Source of the DNA: Bacteroidota bacterium
GTDB lineage: Bacteria > Bacteroidota > Ignavibacteria > Tepidaquicellales > Tepidaquicellaceae
Assembly (NCBI GenBank): GCA_018266835.1
Contig: JAFDZP010000002.1
Span: forward strand, 1,339,302-1,403,301
Direction: 5' to 3'
Length of the DNA: 64,000 nucleotides
The position numbers and the translations under genes were made by a program. Numbering within the stretch: position 1 is the stretch's first letter; the number at the start of each line of letters is the position of its first letter. The notes beneath the pieces were generated by a model. It saw only the letters and a program-made list of their open reading frames with translations, did not search any database and was not told the DNA's origin. Below, piece after piece: positions 17,913-25,535 of this stretch.

Positions 17913-18794
17913 CTATTTTTTAATTTGTGTTGAGTCAGTTTTCACTGAATCAATTTTAACTGCTGTGCTATCGGTATAAATTGTTCCTTCAGGCTGTTTT
18001 CCGTTTGCGGGATTTGTACCCTTCAGCGATAAAACATAATTCGCTACTGCCTGAATCTGTTTCGGGTTCAGCTGGTTCTGCCAGCTAATCATACCCTTAA
18101 TCGGAACACCATATTTCACAGTTTTAAATACATTTACAATACCGCCGCCGTGAATCCAGTAATCATCCGTCAGGTTAGGACCGATAAGTCCGCCGCCTGC
18201 AGGTCCGTGGCATACTGTACAGTTAGTTGTAAAAATTGTTTTTCCTTCGTTAAGTGTTGCATCATCTTTCATAAGCTTCACTGTGTTCTCATTTATAAAT
18301 GCTCCTGTTCGTATCAGTTCATCTCTCTGCATTGCAGCAACTTTCATTTCATCATTATATTCTTCTGCTGAAAGTCCGCTCATTTTAAAAACGTGATAGT
18401 TCAGCATGTATAAGAATGCAATCACTATTGTTCCGTAGAATAAAATATTGAACCATGGCGGAATAGTGTTATCCAGTTCGCGAATTCCATCGAACTCGTG
18501 GTCCATCATAATGTCTTTTTCTTTTTCAATCGGTACTGAACGTGTAAGCATTTGTCTCAATGAAGCCCATGCTTTTGCACGCTTCGGAGCTCCCACTGTT
18601 ATTCCCTCTATATTGCCGAAGTAAATCACCATGAAGAGCATGAATGCAATTCCGATTAGTGTGCCTGCAGCAATGTAGTTCTGGTCTAATGCCGGTCCGG
18701 TTGCAGTTGGTGTAGTTGTTGCTGTCTGTGCAAAAGCTGACACCGAAAACATCATCAAGGCAAATACTGTAAATAAAATTGTTTTAAGTTTCAT
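17913..18794 (-). CDS. ccoP: cbb3-type cytochrome c oxidase subunit III (CcoP), mono-haem form
   Basis: A 293-residue membrane cytochrome c subunit that relays electrons to CcoNO. The N-terminus has a hydrophobic segment ending FAQ and a second helix near 38-60. The CcoP family motif of the form HEFDGIRELDNTIPPWF (residues 95-111) comes next, then a transmembrane helix (about 113-133). A single haem-c motif CTVCH (C192, C195, H196) lies in the periplasmic domain. Classical proteobacterial CcoP has two CXXCH motifs; only one is present here. The C-terminal tail is low in complexity (Asp/Ser/Lys). The gene lies 19 bp downstream of ccoQ. Confidence 0.92.
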   Translation of the reverse strand: MKLKTILFTVFALMMFSVSAFAQTATTTPTATGPALDQNYIAAGTLIGIAFMLFMVIYFGNIEGITVGAPKRAKAWASLRQMLTRSVPIEKEKDIMMDHEFDGIRELDNTIPPWFNILFYGTIVIAFLYMLNYHVFKMSGLSAEEYNDEMKVAAMQRDELIRTGAFINENTVKLMKDDATLNEGKTIFTTNCTVCHGPAGGGLIGPNLTDDYWIHGGGIVNVFKTVKYGVPIKGMISWQNQLNPKQIQAVANYVLSLKGTNPANGKQPEGTIYTDSTAVKIDSVKTDSTQIKK

Positions 18795-18813
18795 TTTTAT
18801 ATTTCTTCAAAAT

Positions 18814-18972
18814 TTATTTTTCAAATGGAATTTCACTCATCTTTTCTAAATATTTCTTATCCGCTTTCAGAACCCAGACCGTTAATCCCAAAAAGAACAG
18901 GAAGAAAATCACCAGGGAAAATATAGGGTAGATTGCTATTCCTTCTATTGATGTTAAAATATTGTCAAACAT
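18814..18972 (-). CDS. ccoQ: cbb3 oxidase small subunit CcoQ
   Basis: A 52-residue protein too short for an ordinary length cutoff. Reading on the minus strand from ATG at 18972, it starts MFDNILTSIEGIAIYP, has one transmembrane helix (about 16-35, FSLVIFFLFFLGLTVWVL) and ends in a charged tail with KADKKYLEKMSEIPF. Size, topology and position between ccoNO and ccoP match CcoQ, which stabilises the oxidase complex. It is 24 bp after ccoNO and 19 bp before ccoP. Confidence 0.88.
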   Translation of the reverse strand: MFDNILTSIEGIAIYPIFSLVIFFLFFLGLTVWVLKADKKYLEKMSEIPFEK

Positions 18973-18996
18973 ATTTTATAATTAAAATTTTCTGAT

Positions 18997-21117
18997 TTAT
19001 TTTACTGTTGTTGTATCGCCTTTAATATCTGTTCCCATTCTTTGGAGATACGCAATAAGAGCAATAATTTCTTTGTTGCTTTGTGCCGGCGCTCCGTTCT
19101 TTTGCAAGTCCGCTGCTAATTCTTCTGCCTGTTTGGTTAAATCCTGCAGCGCCTGTTTTTCATATCCCGGTGCATAAGGAACACCCAGTGTCCTCATTGC
19201 ATTTATCTTGCTCTCTAAAGTAGAGTTATCAAGATTTTGCTTCAGCAGCCAGTCATAGTTCGGCATAATAGAACCCGGCGAAACGTTACGCGGATTTTCC
19301 ATATGATTATAGTGCCATAGGTTCGGATATTTCTTTCCTATTCTCATTAAGTCGGGACCAATTCTCTTCGAACCCCACTGGAAAGGATGGTCATAAACGA
19401 ACTCTCCTGCTTTTGAATATTCACCGTATCTTTCTGTTTCAGATCTGAATGGCCTTATCATTTGTGAGTGGCATGTGTAACATCCTTCTCTTACATAAAT
19501 ATCTCTGCCTTGTAATTCTAACGGAGTGTATGGTTTTACACTCGGTATAGTAGGGATATTAGCTTTTATCATGAACGTCGGAATCATTTCAATTGCACCG
19601 CCGATTATTATAGCAATAGTAGCAAGAAGTGCAAATTTTCCGGGACGTGTTTCAAGCCATCTGTGCTTAGTCGATTTATCAACGTAATCTTTTTCAAGAG
19701 CCGGTGCTTCAGCAGGTTCATTTGCTTCAAGTACTCCGGACTTTGCAGTCTTTATAAGATTGACTACCATTACTACCACACCCGTAAGATATAATGCTCC
19801 GCCAAATGCTCTTATCATATACATCGGGATAATCTGAATAACTGTTTCTAAGAAGTTTGGATACTGAAGAATGCCTAATGGAGTGAACTGTTTCCACATC
19901 AATGACTGTGTTATCCCTGCCCAATAAAGTGAAGCGGCATAAAATACAATTCCGAGTGTGCCAACCCAGAAGTGGAAGGCAGCCATTTTTTTAGAATATA
20001 AACTTGTTTTGTAAATCCTTGGAATAAGCCAGTATAAAATTCCGAATGTTAAAAATCCGTTCCATCCTAATGCGCCGATGTGTACGTGAGCAACGATCCA
20101 ATCTGTAAAGTGAGCAATTGCATTAACATTTTTTAATGAAAGCATAGGTCCTTCAAACGTAGCCATACCATAGCATGTAACTGCAACGACCATAAATTTC
20201 AGAGTAACATCGTCTCTTACTTTATCCCATGCGCCTCGTAATGTCAAAAGTCCGTTAATCATACCACCCCACGACGGGGCAATAAGCATAATTGAAAATA
20301 CTACTCCGAGCGATTGCGCCCAGTCAGGCAGCGCAGAATATAATAAGTGATGCGGACCTGCCCATATGTAAATAAAAATTAAAGACCAGAAGTGAACGAT
20401 AGAAAGCTTATAAGAATAAACCGGACGACCTGCCATTTTTGGAAGGAAGTAATACATCATACCCAGATAAGGAGTTGTTAAAAAGAATGCTACTGCATTA
20501 TGACCATACCACCACTGAACTAACGCATCCTGAACACCTGCGTAAACAGGATAACTTTTGAAAAATGATACCGGTATTTCAACAGAGTTTACTATATGGA
20601 GAACAGCGACTGTTACAACTGTTGCAATATAAAACCAAACTGCTACATAGATATGTTTTTCTCTTCTTTTGAATATCGTTCCGAACATGTTAATAGCGAA
20701 CACAACCCACACAAGAGCAATCATTATATCGATAGGCCATTCAAGCTCAGCATATTCTTTGCCGGATGTAAGACCCAAGGGTAATGTAATTGCAGCTAAA
20801 ACTATAATCAGCTGCCATCCCCAGAAATGAATTCTGCTCAGCAAATCACTGAACATTCTTGCCTTACAAACTCTCTGCAAAGAGTAATAAAGACCCATAA
20901 ATATTGCATTACCCACAAAAGCAAAAATTACCGCGTTTGTATGCAAAGGTCTTATTCTTCCGAAAGTTGTATATTGTGTGCCTAAATTGTGAACAGGGGC
21001 AAATAGCTGAAGCGCAGCCAGTAGCCCTACTAACATTCCAACGACTCCAAATACAATAGACGCAATCGCAAAATCCCTCACTATCTTATTATCATAACTG
21101 AATTTTTCAACAGTCAT
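18997..21117 (-). CDS. ccoNO: Fused cbb3 cytochrome c oxidase subunits I and II (CcoNO)
   Basis: A 706-residue catalytic core that reduces O2 to water and pumps protons. Residues 1 to about 475 are the 12-helix subunit I (CcoN), with the haem and CuB histidines in the motifs PLHTNAVIF, YGHNAVAF, GPHHLLY and HVHIGALGWNGF. After a linker and another transmembrane helix (about 495-515), the CcoO part begins, with CYTCH (C546, C549, H550) and the axial Met in the PGSIMPNYDWLL segment. Separate genes are usual in Proteobacteria; the fusion is a known arrangement in Bacteroidota. An AAGGAGA-type ribosome-binding site precedes the start. Confidence 0.96.
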   Translation of the reverse strand: MTVEKFSYDNKIVRDFAIASIVFGVVGMLVGLLAALQLFAPVHNLGTQYTTFGRIRPLHTNAVIFAFVGNAIFMGLYYSLQRVCKARMFSDLLSRIHFWGWQLIIVLAAITLPLGLTSGKEYAELEWPIDIMIALVWVVFAINMFGTIFKRREKHIYVAVWFYIATVVTVAVLHIVNSVEIPVSFFKSYPVYAGVQDALVQWWYGHNAVAFFLTTPYLGMMYYFLPKMAGRPVYSYKLSIVHFWSLIFIYIWAGPHHLLYSALPDWAQSLGVVFSIMLIAPSWGGMINGLLTLRGAWDKVRDDVTLKFMVVAVTCYGMATFEGPMLSLKNVNAIAHFTDWIVAHVHIGALGWNGFLTFGILYWLIPRIYKTSLYSKKMAAFHFWVGTLGIVFYAASLYWAGITQSLMWKQFTPLGILQYPNFLETVIQIIPMYMIRAFGGALYLTGVVVMVVNLIKTAKSGVLEANEPAEAPALEKDYVDKSTKHRWLETRPGKFALLATIAIIIGGAIEMIPTFMIKANIPTIPSVKPYTPLELQGRDIYVREGCYTCHSQMIRPFRSETERYGEYSKAGEFVYDHPFQWGSKRIGPDLMRIGKKYPNLWHYNHMENPRNVSPGSIMPNYDWLLKQNLDNSTLESKINAMRTLGVPYAPGYEKQALQDLTKQAEELAADLQKNGAPAQSNKEIIALIAYLQRMGTDIKGDTTTVK

Positions 21118-21138
21118 TATTATTTTTCTCCTTGGTTA

Positions 21139-21525
21139 TTATATATTATTTAAAACTTTTTTTAACCGCTCACCAATTTCATAGGCAAGGACTTTTAGCT
21201 TTATGTTATCGATACCTGCCATTGTTTCCAGCGGATTAATTACTGAAACTTCTGTGACGCCGTCTTCCTGTTCCTGCACAATAAGATTACATGGAAGAAG
21301 CGTTCCGATTTTATCTTCCAGTAAAATTGCTTTATGAGCAAAACAAGGATTACAAGCTCCGAAGATTTTATAATTTCTGAAGTCCACGTCAATTTTTTTC
21401 TTGAATGTATCTTTCACGTCAATTTCAGAAATTATTCCAAACCCCTCTTCGGTGAGGGCTGATGTCATTTTATTTATGGCATCATCAAAATTAAGATTGG
21501 TTTTTCTGGTTAAATAGTAGTTCAT
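21139..21525 (-). CDS. DUF302 domain protein in the cbb3 operon
   Basis: A 128-residue protein of the DUF302 family. Diagnostic features are the opening YYLTRKTNLNFDDAINKM, the central FGACNPCFAHKAIL (about 54-67) and LLPCNLIVQE (about 77-86). DUF302 proteins are small alpha/beta domains of unknown function, often found near metal or sulfur metabolism genes. The start overlaps the ccoS stop by four bases (ATGA), so translational coupling is expected, and ccoNO follows 21 bp later. The conserved cysteines may bind a metal, but that is inference. Confidence 0.88.
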   Translation of the reverse strand: MNYYLTRKTNLNFDDAINKMTSALTEEGFGIISEIDVKDTFKKKIDVDFRNYKIFGACNPCFAHKAILLEDKIGTLLPCNLIVQEQEDGVTEVSVINPLETMAGIDNIKLKVLAYEIGERLKKVLNNI

Positions 21526-21692
21526 AATTTTTTATTTTCTGTTTCGCTTTGAATATTTTCGTCAAATAATATTCTTACAGACGGAGTATATCTGTCATCG
21601 TACTGTCCCGATTTTACTGCCCACATGAAGGCAAACAAAAAGGTTATTGCTACTGTAATACTCGCTCCTATAAGAATAAACATCACATCCAT
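21522..21692 (-). CDS. ccoS: cbb3 oxidase assembly protein CcoS
   Basis: A 56-residue protein read leftward from ATG at 21692. One N-terminal transmembrane helix (about 3-24) is followed by the CcoS hallmark of Trp-Ala-Val-Lys-Ser-Gly-Gln-Tyr-Asp-Asp (residues 24-33), then a polar tail. CcoS is needed to insert haem and copper into subunit I. The gene is 15 bp downstream of ccoI and overlaps the DUF302 gene by ATGA. It was identified by translating the gap between the larger genes. Confidence 0.9.
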   Translation of the reverse strand: MDVMFILIGASITVAITFLFAFMWAVKSGQYDDRYTPSVRILFDENIQSETENKKL

Positions 21693-21707
21693 TGTTGTAT
21701 ATTTTGC

Positions 21708-24116
21708 TTAAATTAATTTTTGTCTCTTTGCAAAAAAATCTGTCAGAAATATTGCAAAGAGAACTACTGAAATTGAACTGACCGGCATTAATATTGCCGC
21801 TACTATTGGTGATAACGCTCCTTGTACAGCATAGTAAAGACCTACGAAATTATAAAGCATAGAGAATGCAAAACTTGCTTTAATTACATTCATCGTAGTC
21901 TTTGAAAATATTAAATATTTATTAAGCTCTCTGAATTTTTCAGAGCTAAGTATGGCATCGCATGAAGGGGAAAAACATGTTACGCTTTCTGTCACGGCAA
22001 TCCCTGCATCGCTTTGCTTTAATGCGCCGGCATCATTTAAGCCGTCGCCTATCATTAATACTTTTTTGTTTTTATCCTGAAGAGTTTGTATATAGCTGAG
22101 TTTATCTTCGGGTTTCTGGTAAAATTTCATATCTGCCTGCGTGCCGAATATCTCCTGTAAGTTTTGTCTCTCGTTATCATTATCACCTGATAAAAGTGAA
22201 AGCTCTTTATCTTCTTTTAATTCATTAACAAGCTCGCTTAATCCTTTTCTGAAGTAATTCAGAATTAAAAAATATCCTTTAAGTTTTCCGTTCTTGCTTA
22301 CATAAACTTTCGAAGCTTTGTTTTCAGCATCTTCTTTGCTATCGCCTGCCATTACAAATTCAAGCATCCCTATTTTATATTCATTCTCTCCTACAATTCC
22401 TTTAATTCCTTTACCGGGAAATTCTTTATAATTGGCGATTGCAAATTCACCGTCACATTTTATCGAGCCATAAATTTTCTGGCTGAGAGGATGAGTTGAA
22501 TTTTTAACAAGAGATTTTATTTCGGAAAGTTCGTAATTGCTTAAGAGACTTCCGTAATAATTTAATTCAGCATTTTTTACCTGTGTAATTGTTCCTGTCT
22601 TATCAAATACAATCGAATCAATTTGTGAAAGTTTTTCAATCACGCCGGTATTTTTGAGATAAAATTTATTTTTACCGAAAATCCTCATTGAGTTTGAAAG
22701 CGCGAATGGCCCGGCCAGGGCTAACGCGCAGGGGCAAGCTATTACCAAAACGGCTGTGAAAACGTTCACAGCTATTTTTACATCTTTATTTAACCAAAAG
22801 GCCCCTGCGGTTAATGCTACAGCTATAGTTATATATGTAAAATATTTTGCTATTACATCATTTAATTTTGTTTTTATTACATCGGTCTTTTTAAATGCAT
22901 CGTTGTTCCATAACTGAGTAAGATAGCTCTGAGAAACGTCTCTTACTACTTCAAGCTCGAGAACATCTCCTTCCTGCCGTCCCCCTGCATAAACTATTTC
23001 GCCAAATACTTTTTCGATTGGGGTCGATTCACCTGTTACAAAACTATAATCTATCTTGGCGTTACCTTTGAATAAAATGGAATCGGCAGGAATAAGCTCA
23101 CCGTTTCTTATAACGATACGGTCTCCCTTTTGCAGCTTATTTATAGGAGTTGTAGTCTCGTTCTTATCTTTTAAAATTGTGACTGATATCGGAAAATATG
23201 ATTTATAATTTCTTTCGAAGTTCAAAAAGTCAAATGTCTTTGTCTGAATTAATTTTCCTATTAGTAAAAAGAAAATTAAACCTGTCAGCGAATCAAAATA
23301 TCCTGCGCCGAAACCTGAAATAACTTCGAATACACTTCTGAAAAATATTACCGCTATACCCAATGAAATCGGGACATCAAGATTAATATATTTTTGTTTG
23401 AGCCCTATGAAAGCAGATTTGAAGTAATCTGATGCGCAGTAAAAAAATACGGGGACGGATAGTAAGATATTTAGATATCCGAATAAATGTTTGTAGTACA
23501 TATCTAGATTTCCCAATGAAAGATACTCGGGAAAACTGAACAGCATAATGTTTCCAAAACAGAAGCCGGCAATTCCGATTTTATAATATAGTTTTTTTAA
23601 TACTTTCGGTTTGTCATTTTCAGCTAAATCATCAATATTTATCGCCGGCTCATAACCAATACTGTATAAAAGTTCTGCTATTTTCCTTAAGGAAGTTTCA
23701 CCTGTTTTATAGGTAATAAAAACTTTCTTTTGAGTGAAATCTGTTTTAGAATTTACAACTGCGTGATCTATCTTGTAGAGGTGCTCTAAAAGATAAATAC
23801 AGGATGAACAATGGATTGAGGGGATGTAGAATGTAACTTTTGTAATTTCGTCGTTTGAGAATTCAATTATCTGTTTTTGAATTTCTGCTTCATCAAGATA
23901 GTTGAATTTTATGCCTGAACCGGATTCTTTTAAATTTATTCCGGGGTGATTTTCTAATGTATAATAACTGCAGAGATTGCTCTGGAATAATAATTCATAA
24001 ACTGCCTTGCAGCCGGCGCAGCAGAAACTCTTATCATCGTATAAAATTTCATCGATGCATTCGTCTCCGCAGTGGTAGCAGATGTGTTTAGTTAATATGT
24101 CCGGTTGTTGTGGCAT
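21708..24116 (-). CDS. ccoI: Copper-translocating P-type ATPase CcoI (FixI)
   Basis: An 802-residue P1B ATPase that moves copper across the membrane for cbb3 assembly. An N-terminal Cys-rich metal-binding region (C13, C16, C20, C32, C33, C36) is followed by a heavy-metal-associated domain with CSSC (103-106). Eight transmembrane helices carry the CPC motif (461-463), and the phosphorylation site is DKTGT (Asp505). The nucleotide-binding GDGxND-type motif reads GDGLNDAGAL near 700. It is the first structural gene of the leftward cco run. A perfect FNR-type palindrome sits about 67-93 bp upstream of its start, so regulation by the adjacent Crp/Fnr protein is likely. Confidence 0.94.
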   Translation of the reverse strand: MPQQPDILTKHICYHCGDECIDEILYDDKSFCCAGCKAVYELLFQSNLCSYYTLENHPGINLKESGSGIKFNYLDEAEIQKQIIEFSNDEITKVTFYIPSIHCSSCIYLLEHLYKIDHAVVNSKTDFTQKKVFITYKTGETSLRKIAELLYSIGYEPAINIDDLAENDKPKVLKKLYYKIGIAGFCFGNIMLFSFPEYLSLGNLDMYYKHLFGYLNILLSVPVFFYCASDYFKSAFIGLKQKYINLDVPISLGIAVIFFRSVFEVISGFGAGYFDSLTGLIFFLLIGKLIQTKTFDFLNFERNYKSYFPISVTILKDKNETTTPINKLQKGDRIVIRNGELIPADSILFKGNAKIDYSFVTGESTPIEKVFGEIVYAGGRQEGDVLELEVVRDVSQSYLTQLWNNDAFKKTDVIKTKLNDVIAKYFTYITIAVALTAGAFWLNKDVKIAVNVFTAVLVIACPCALALAGPFALSNSMRIFGKNKFYLKNTGVIEKLSQIDSIVFDKTGTITQVKNAELNYYGSLLSNYELSEIKSLVKNSTHPLSQKIYGSIKCDGEFAIANYKEFPGKGIKGIVGENEYKIGMLEFVMAGDSKEDAENKASKVYVSKNGKLKGYFLILNYFRKGLSELVNELKEDKELSLLSGDNDNERQNLQEIFGTQADMKFYQKPEDKLSYIQTLQDKNKKVLMIGDGLNDAGALKQSDAGIAVTESVTCFSPSCDAILSSEKFRELNKYLIFSKTTMNVIKASFAFSMLYNFVGLYYAVQGALSPIVAAILMPVSSISVVLFAIFLTDFFAKRQKLI

Positions 24117-24182
24117 TGAATAAATTTTTCATTACAAAAATAGAAAGATTTACCCGCCTGCCAAATGATATCAGTCAGATTT

Positions 24183-24204
24183 AAATATGATATACATCAT
24201 ATTT
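24183..24204. promoter_or_regulatory. Putative FNR-type operator upstream of ccoI
   Basis: Perfect dyad AAATATGAT (24183-24191), centre ATAC, ATCATATTT (24196-24204). The core TGAT-N4-ATCA equals the FNR-family consensus TTGAT-N4-ATCAA at all inner positions. It lies between the small secreted protein gene and ccoI, and the gene for an FNR-like regulator is about 560 bp upstream. Its position suggests control of the cco genes by oxygen. A second site was not found upstream of the regulator itself. Confidence 0.72.
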
Positions 24205-24272
24205 TTAAATTGATGTTTTTTAGGTTGTTAAGGTGTAAAATGGGTGGTGAGGGGAAAATTTTTGGTATAAAA

Positions 24273-24770
24273 TTACTTCATATCGAAGCTGAGTTTTACC
24301 AATGCGCTGTTCTCTACCATGGAATTTCTGTTGCCTGTCATTGTGCCTGCTGCTCTGAAATTCACAAAGTCTCCTGTGCCTGCAGTTACATAAGTGTTTG
24401 CCTGAAACAAAGGATTTCCGCCGTTCGGACCTGAACCTTGTGCAATACCCTGAGCCTGAACAGTAAATGATGAGCCGTTATTGAATGTGAAAACGTAATA
24501 GTCGGTGAAAGTACCGTTGCCATCAACATAATCATATATAAAATATGATTTTACGGGAACGGATAAGCTGTCATTGAAAAGCGCTACTCCGGTTCCGATA
24601 GCTGTTCCGAGTCTGTGATTGGGAATATCGGGAATTTCAATGAAGCTGCTTTGCGTGATCTGATATTTTAAAGAAAACTTGAGATTAAGTACCTGGTAGT
24701 TGTTTTGTTGTGAGTATGAATTTGAAATAAAAATAAATAAAAAAACAGTAAGTATATATTTAAGTATAAT
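24273..24770 (-). CDS. Small secreted beta-barrel-like protein, apparent ATT start
   Basis: An open frame of 165 codons with no ATG, GTG or TTG upstream of a signal-peptide-like start. The frame opens after a TAG just inside the regulator gene, and the first plausible codon is ATT at 24770, followed by a hydrophobic stretch of Leu, Phe and Ile ending SNSYSQQ (a good export signal). The mature part is Gly/Thr/Phe-rich (GTGVALFND, GTFTDYYVFTFNN, VTAGTGDFVNFRAAGTMTG), the strand-rich pattern of allene-oxide-cyclase/dirigent-like barrels. Similar length and coding-type composition argue that it is real. It overlaps the regulator stop by 11 bases. Function unknown; the family is a tentative suggestion. 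Confidence 0.72.
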   Translation of the reverse strand: MILKYILTVFLFIFISNSYSQQNNYQVLNLKFSLKYQITQSSFIEIPDIPNHRLGTAIGTGVALFNDSLSVPVKSYFIYDYVDGNGTFTDYYVFTFNNGSSFTVQAQGIAQGSGPNGGNPLFQANTYVTAGTGDFVNFRAAGTMTGNRNSMVENSALVKLSFDMK

Positions 24771-25476
24771 GCTCTTCTATTCCCCCTATCTCTCTGAGTT
24801 TATTTTCATTTAATATTCTTATTTTCTTTCCGTCAAGCTCGATGAGTTTTTCGTTTTTGAAATCGGAAAGAGTTCTTATAACTGTTTCAGTTGTAGTTCC
24901 TACAATGTTTGCAATATCTTCTCGCGGTAGCACAATTTCAATTTTACTCTCATCCTGTTCTTTGCCTTTGAAAGTATCCTTAAGATAAAATAAAGTCTCT
25001 GCTAATCTTTCTCTCACGCTTTTTTGTGAAAGCGATTGAATCTTCTCCATAGCAATTCCGAGCTCTTTGCATAAGCTCACCATCATCTGTTTGGAGATGT
25101 AAGAATTCTTCTGAAGCATAGTTAAGAAATCTTCTTTTCTTATTAAACATACGACAGTATCTTCAAGAGCAGTTGCGGAATTTGCATAACCTTCTTCAGC
25201 AATAATTGCTCTGTATCCAAGGAAGTCACCGGGAATACCAAAGCCGGTTATTTGCTCTTTGCCGTCTTTGCCTGTTCTGTATAATTTTACTTTGCCTTTA
25301 TTGATGCAGTATAAACCGGGAGGAGTGTTTCCCTCGTAAAAAATTGTCTGGCCTTTTTTGAAGTGGTTACAGATCTTATTGCAGTTAATAACTTCTAAAT
25401 CATCCTCAAATGAAAAGTTCATTAAAGAATCAGCTTTTGCGTCACAGTCTTCACAGTCTATTTTCTTTACTATCAT
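24760..25476 (-). CDS. Crp/Fnr-family transcriptional regulator, FNR-like
   Basis: A 238-residue regulator with an N-terminal cyclic-nucleotide-binding-type barrel and C-terminal winged helix (about 165-225). Strong FNR-like stretches are KKGQTIFYEG (about 40-49), EQITGFGIPGDFLGYRAI (about 74-91) and ALEDTVVCLI (103-112), where Cys110 aligns with FNR Cys122. The recognition helix reads GTTTETVIRTL, keeping the Glu and Arg that contact TGA half sites in Crp/FNR proteins. Cysteines C8, C11, C32 and C36 are present near the N-terminus, though their spacing differs from E. coli FNR, so iron-sulfur binding is uncertain. It is upstream of the cco genes and probably controls them. Confidence 0.9.
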   Translation of the reverse strand: MIVKKIDCEDCDAKADSLMNFSFEDDLEVINCNKICNHFKKGQTIFYEGNTPPGLYCINKGKVKLYRTGKDGKEQITGFGIPGDFLGYRAIIAEEGYANSATALEDTVVCLIRKEDFLTMLQKNSYISKQMMVSLCKELGIAMEKIQSLSQKSVRERLAETLFYLKDTFKGKEQDESKIEIVLPREDIANIVGTTTETVIRTLSDFKNEKLIELDGKKIRILNENKLREIGGIEEHYT

Positions 25477-25535
25477 ATTAATAAATTAACTTATAGAGAT
25501 TAAACTTTCCAATTATTAATTAATACTATTTTTGC

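Noticed and set aside
24165-24434. Plus-strand 89-residue frame opposite the secreted protein and operator
   Set aside because: Cys-rich composition typical of an antisense frame; the minus-strand frame has a signal peptide and fits the operon.
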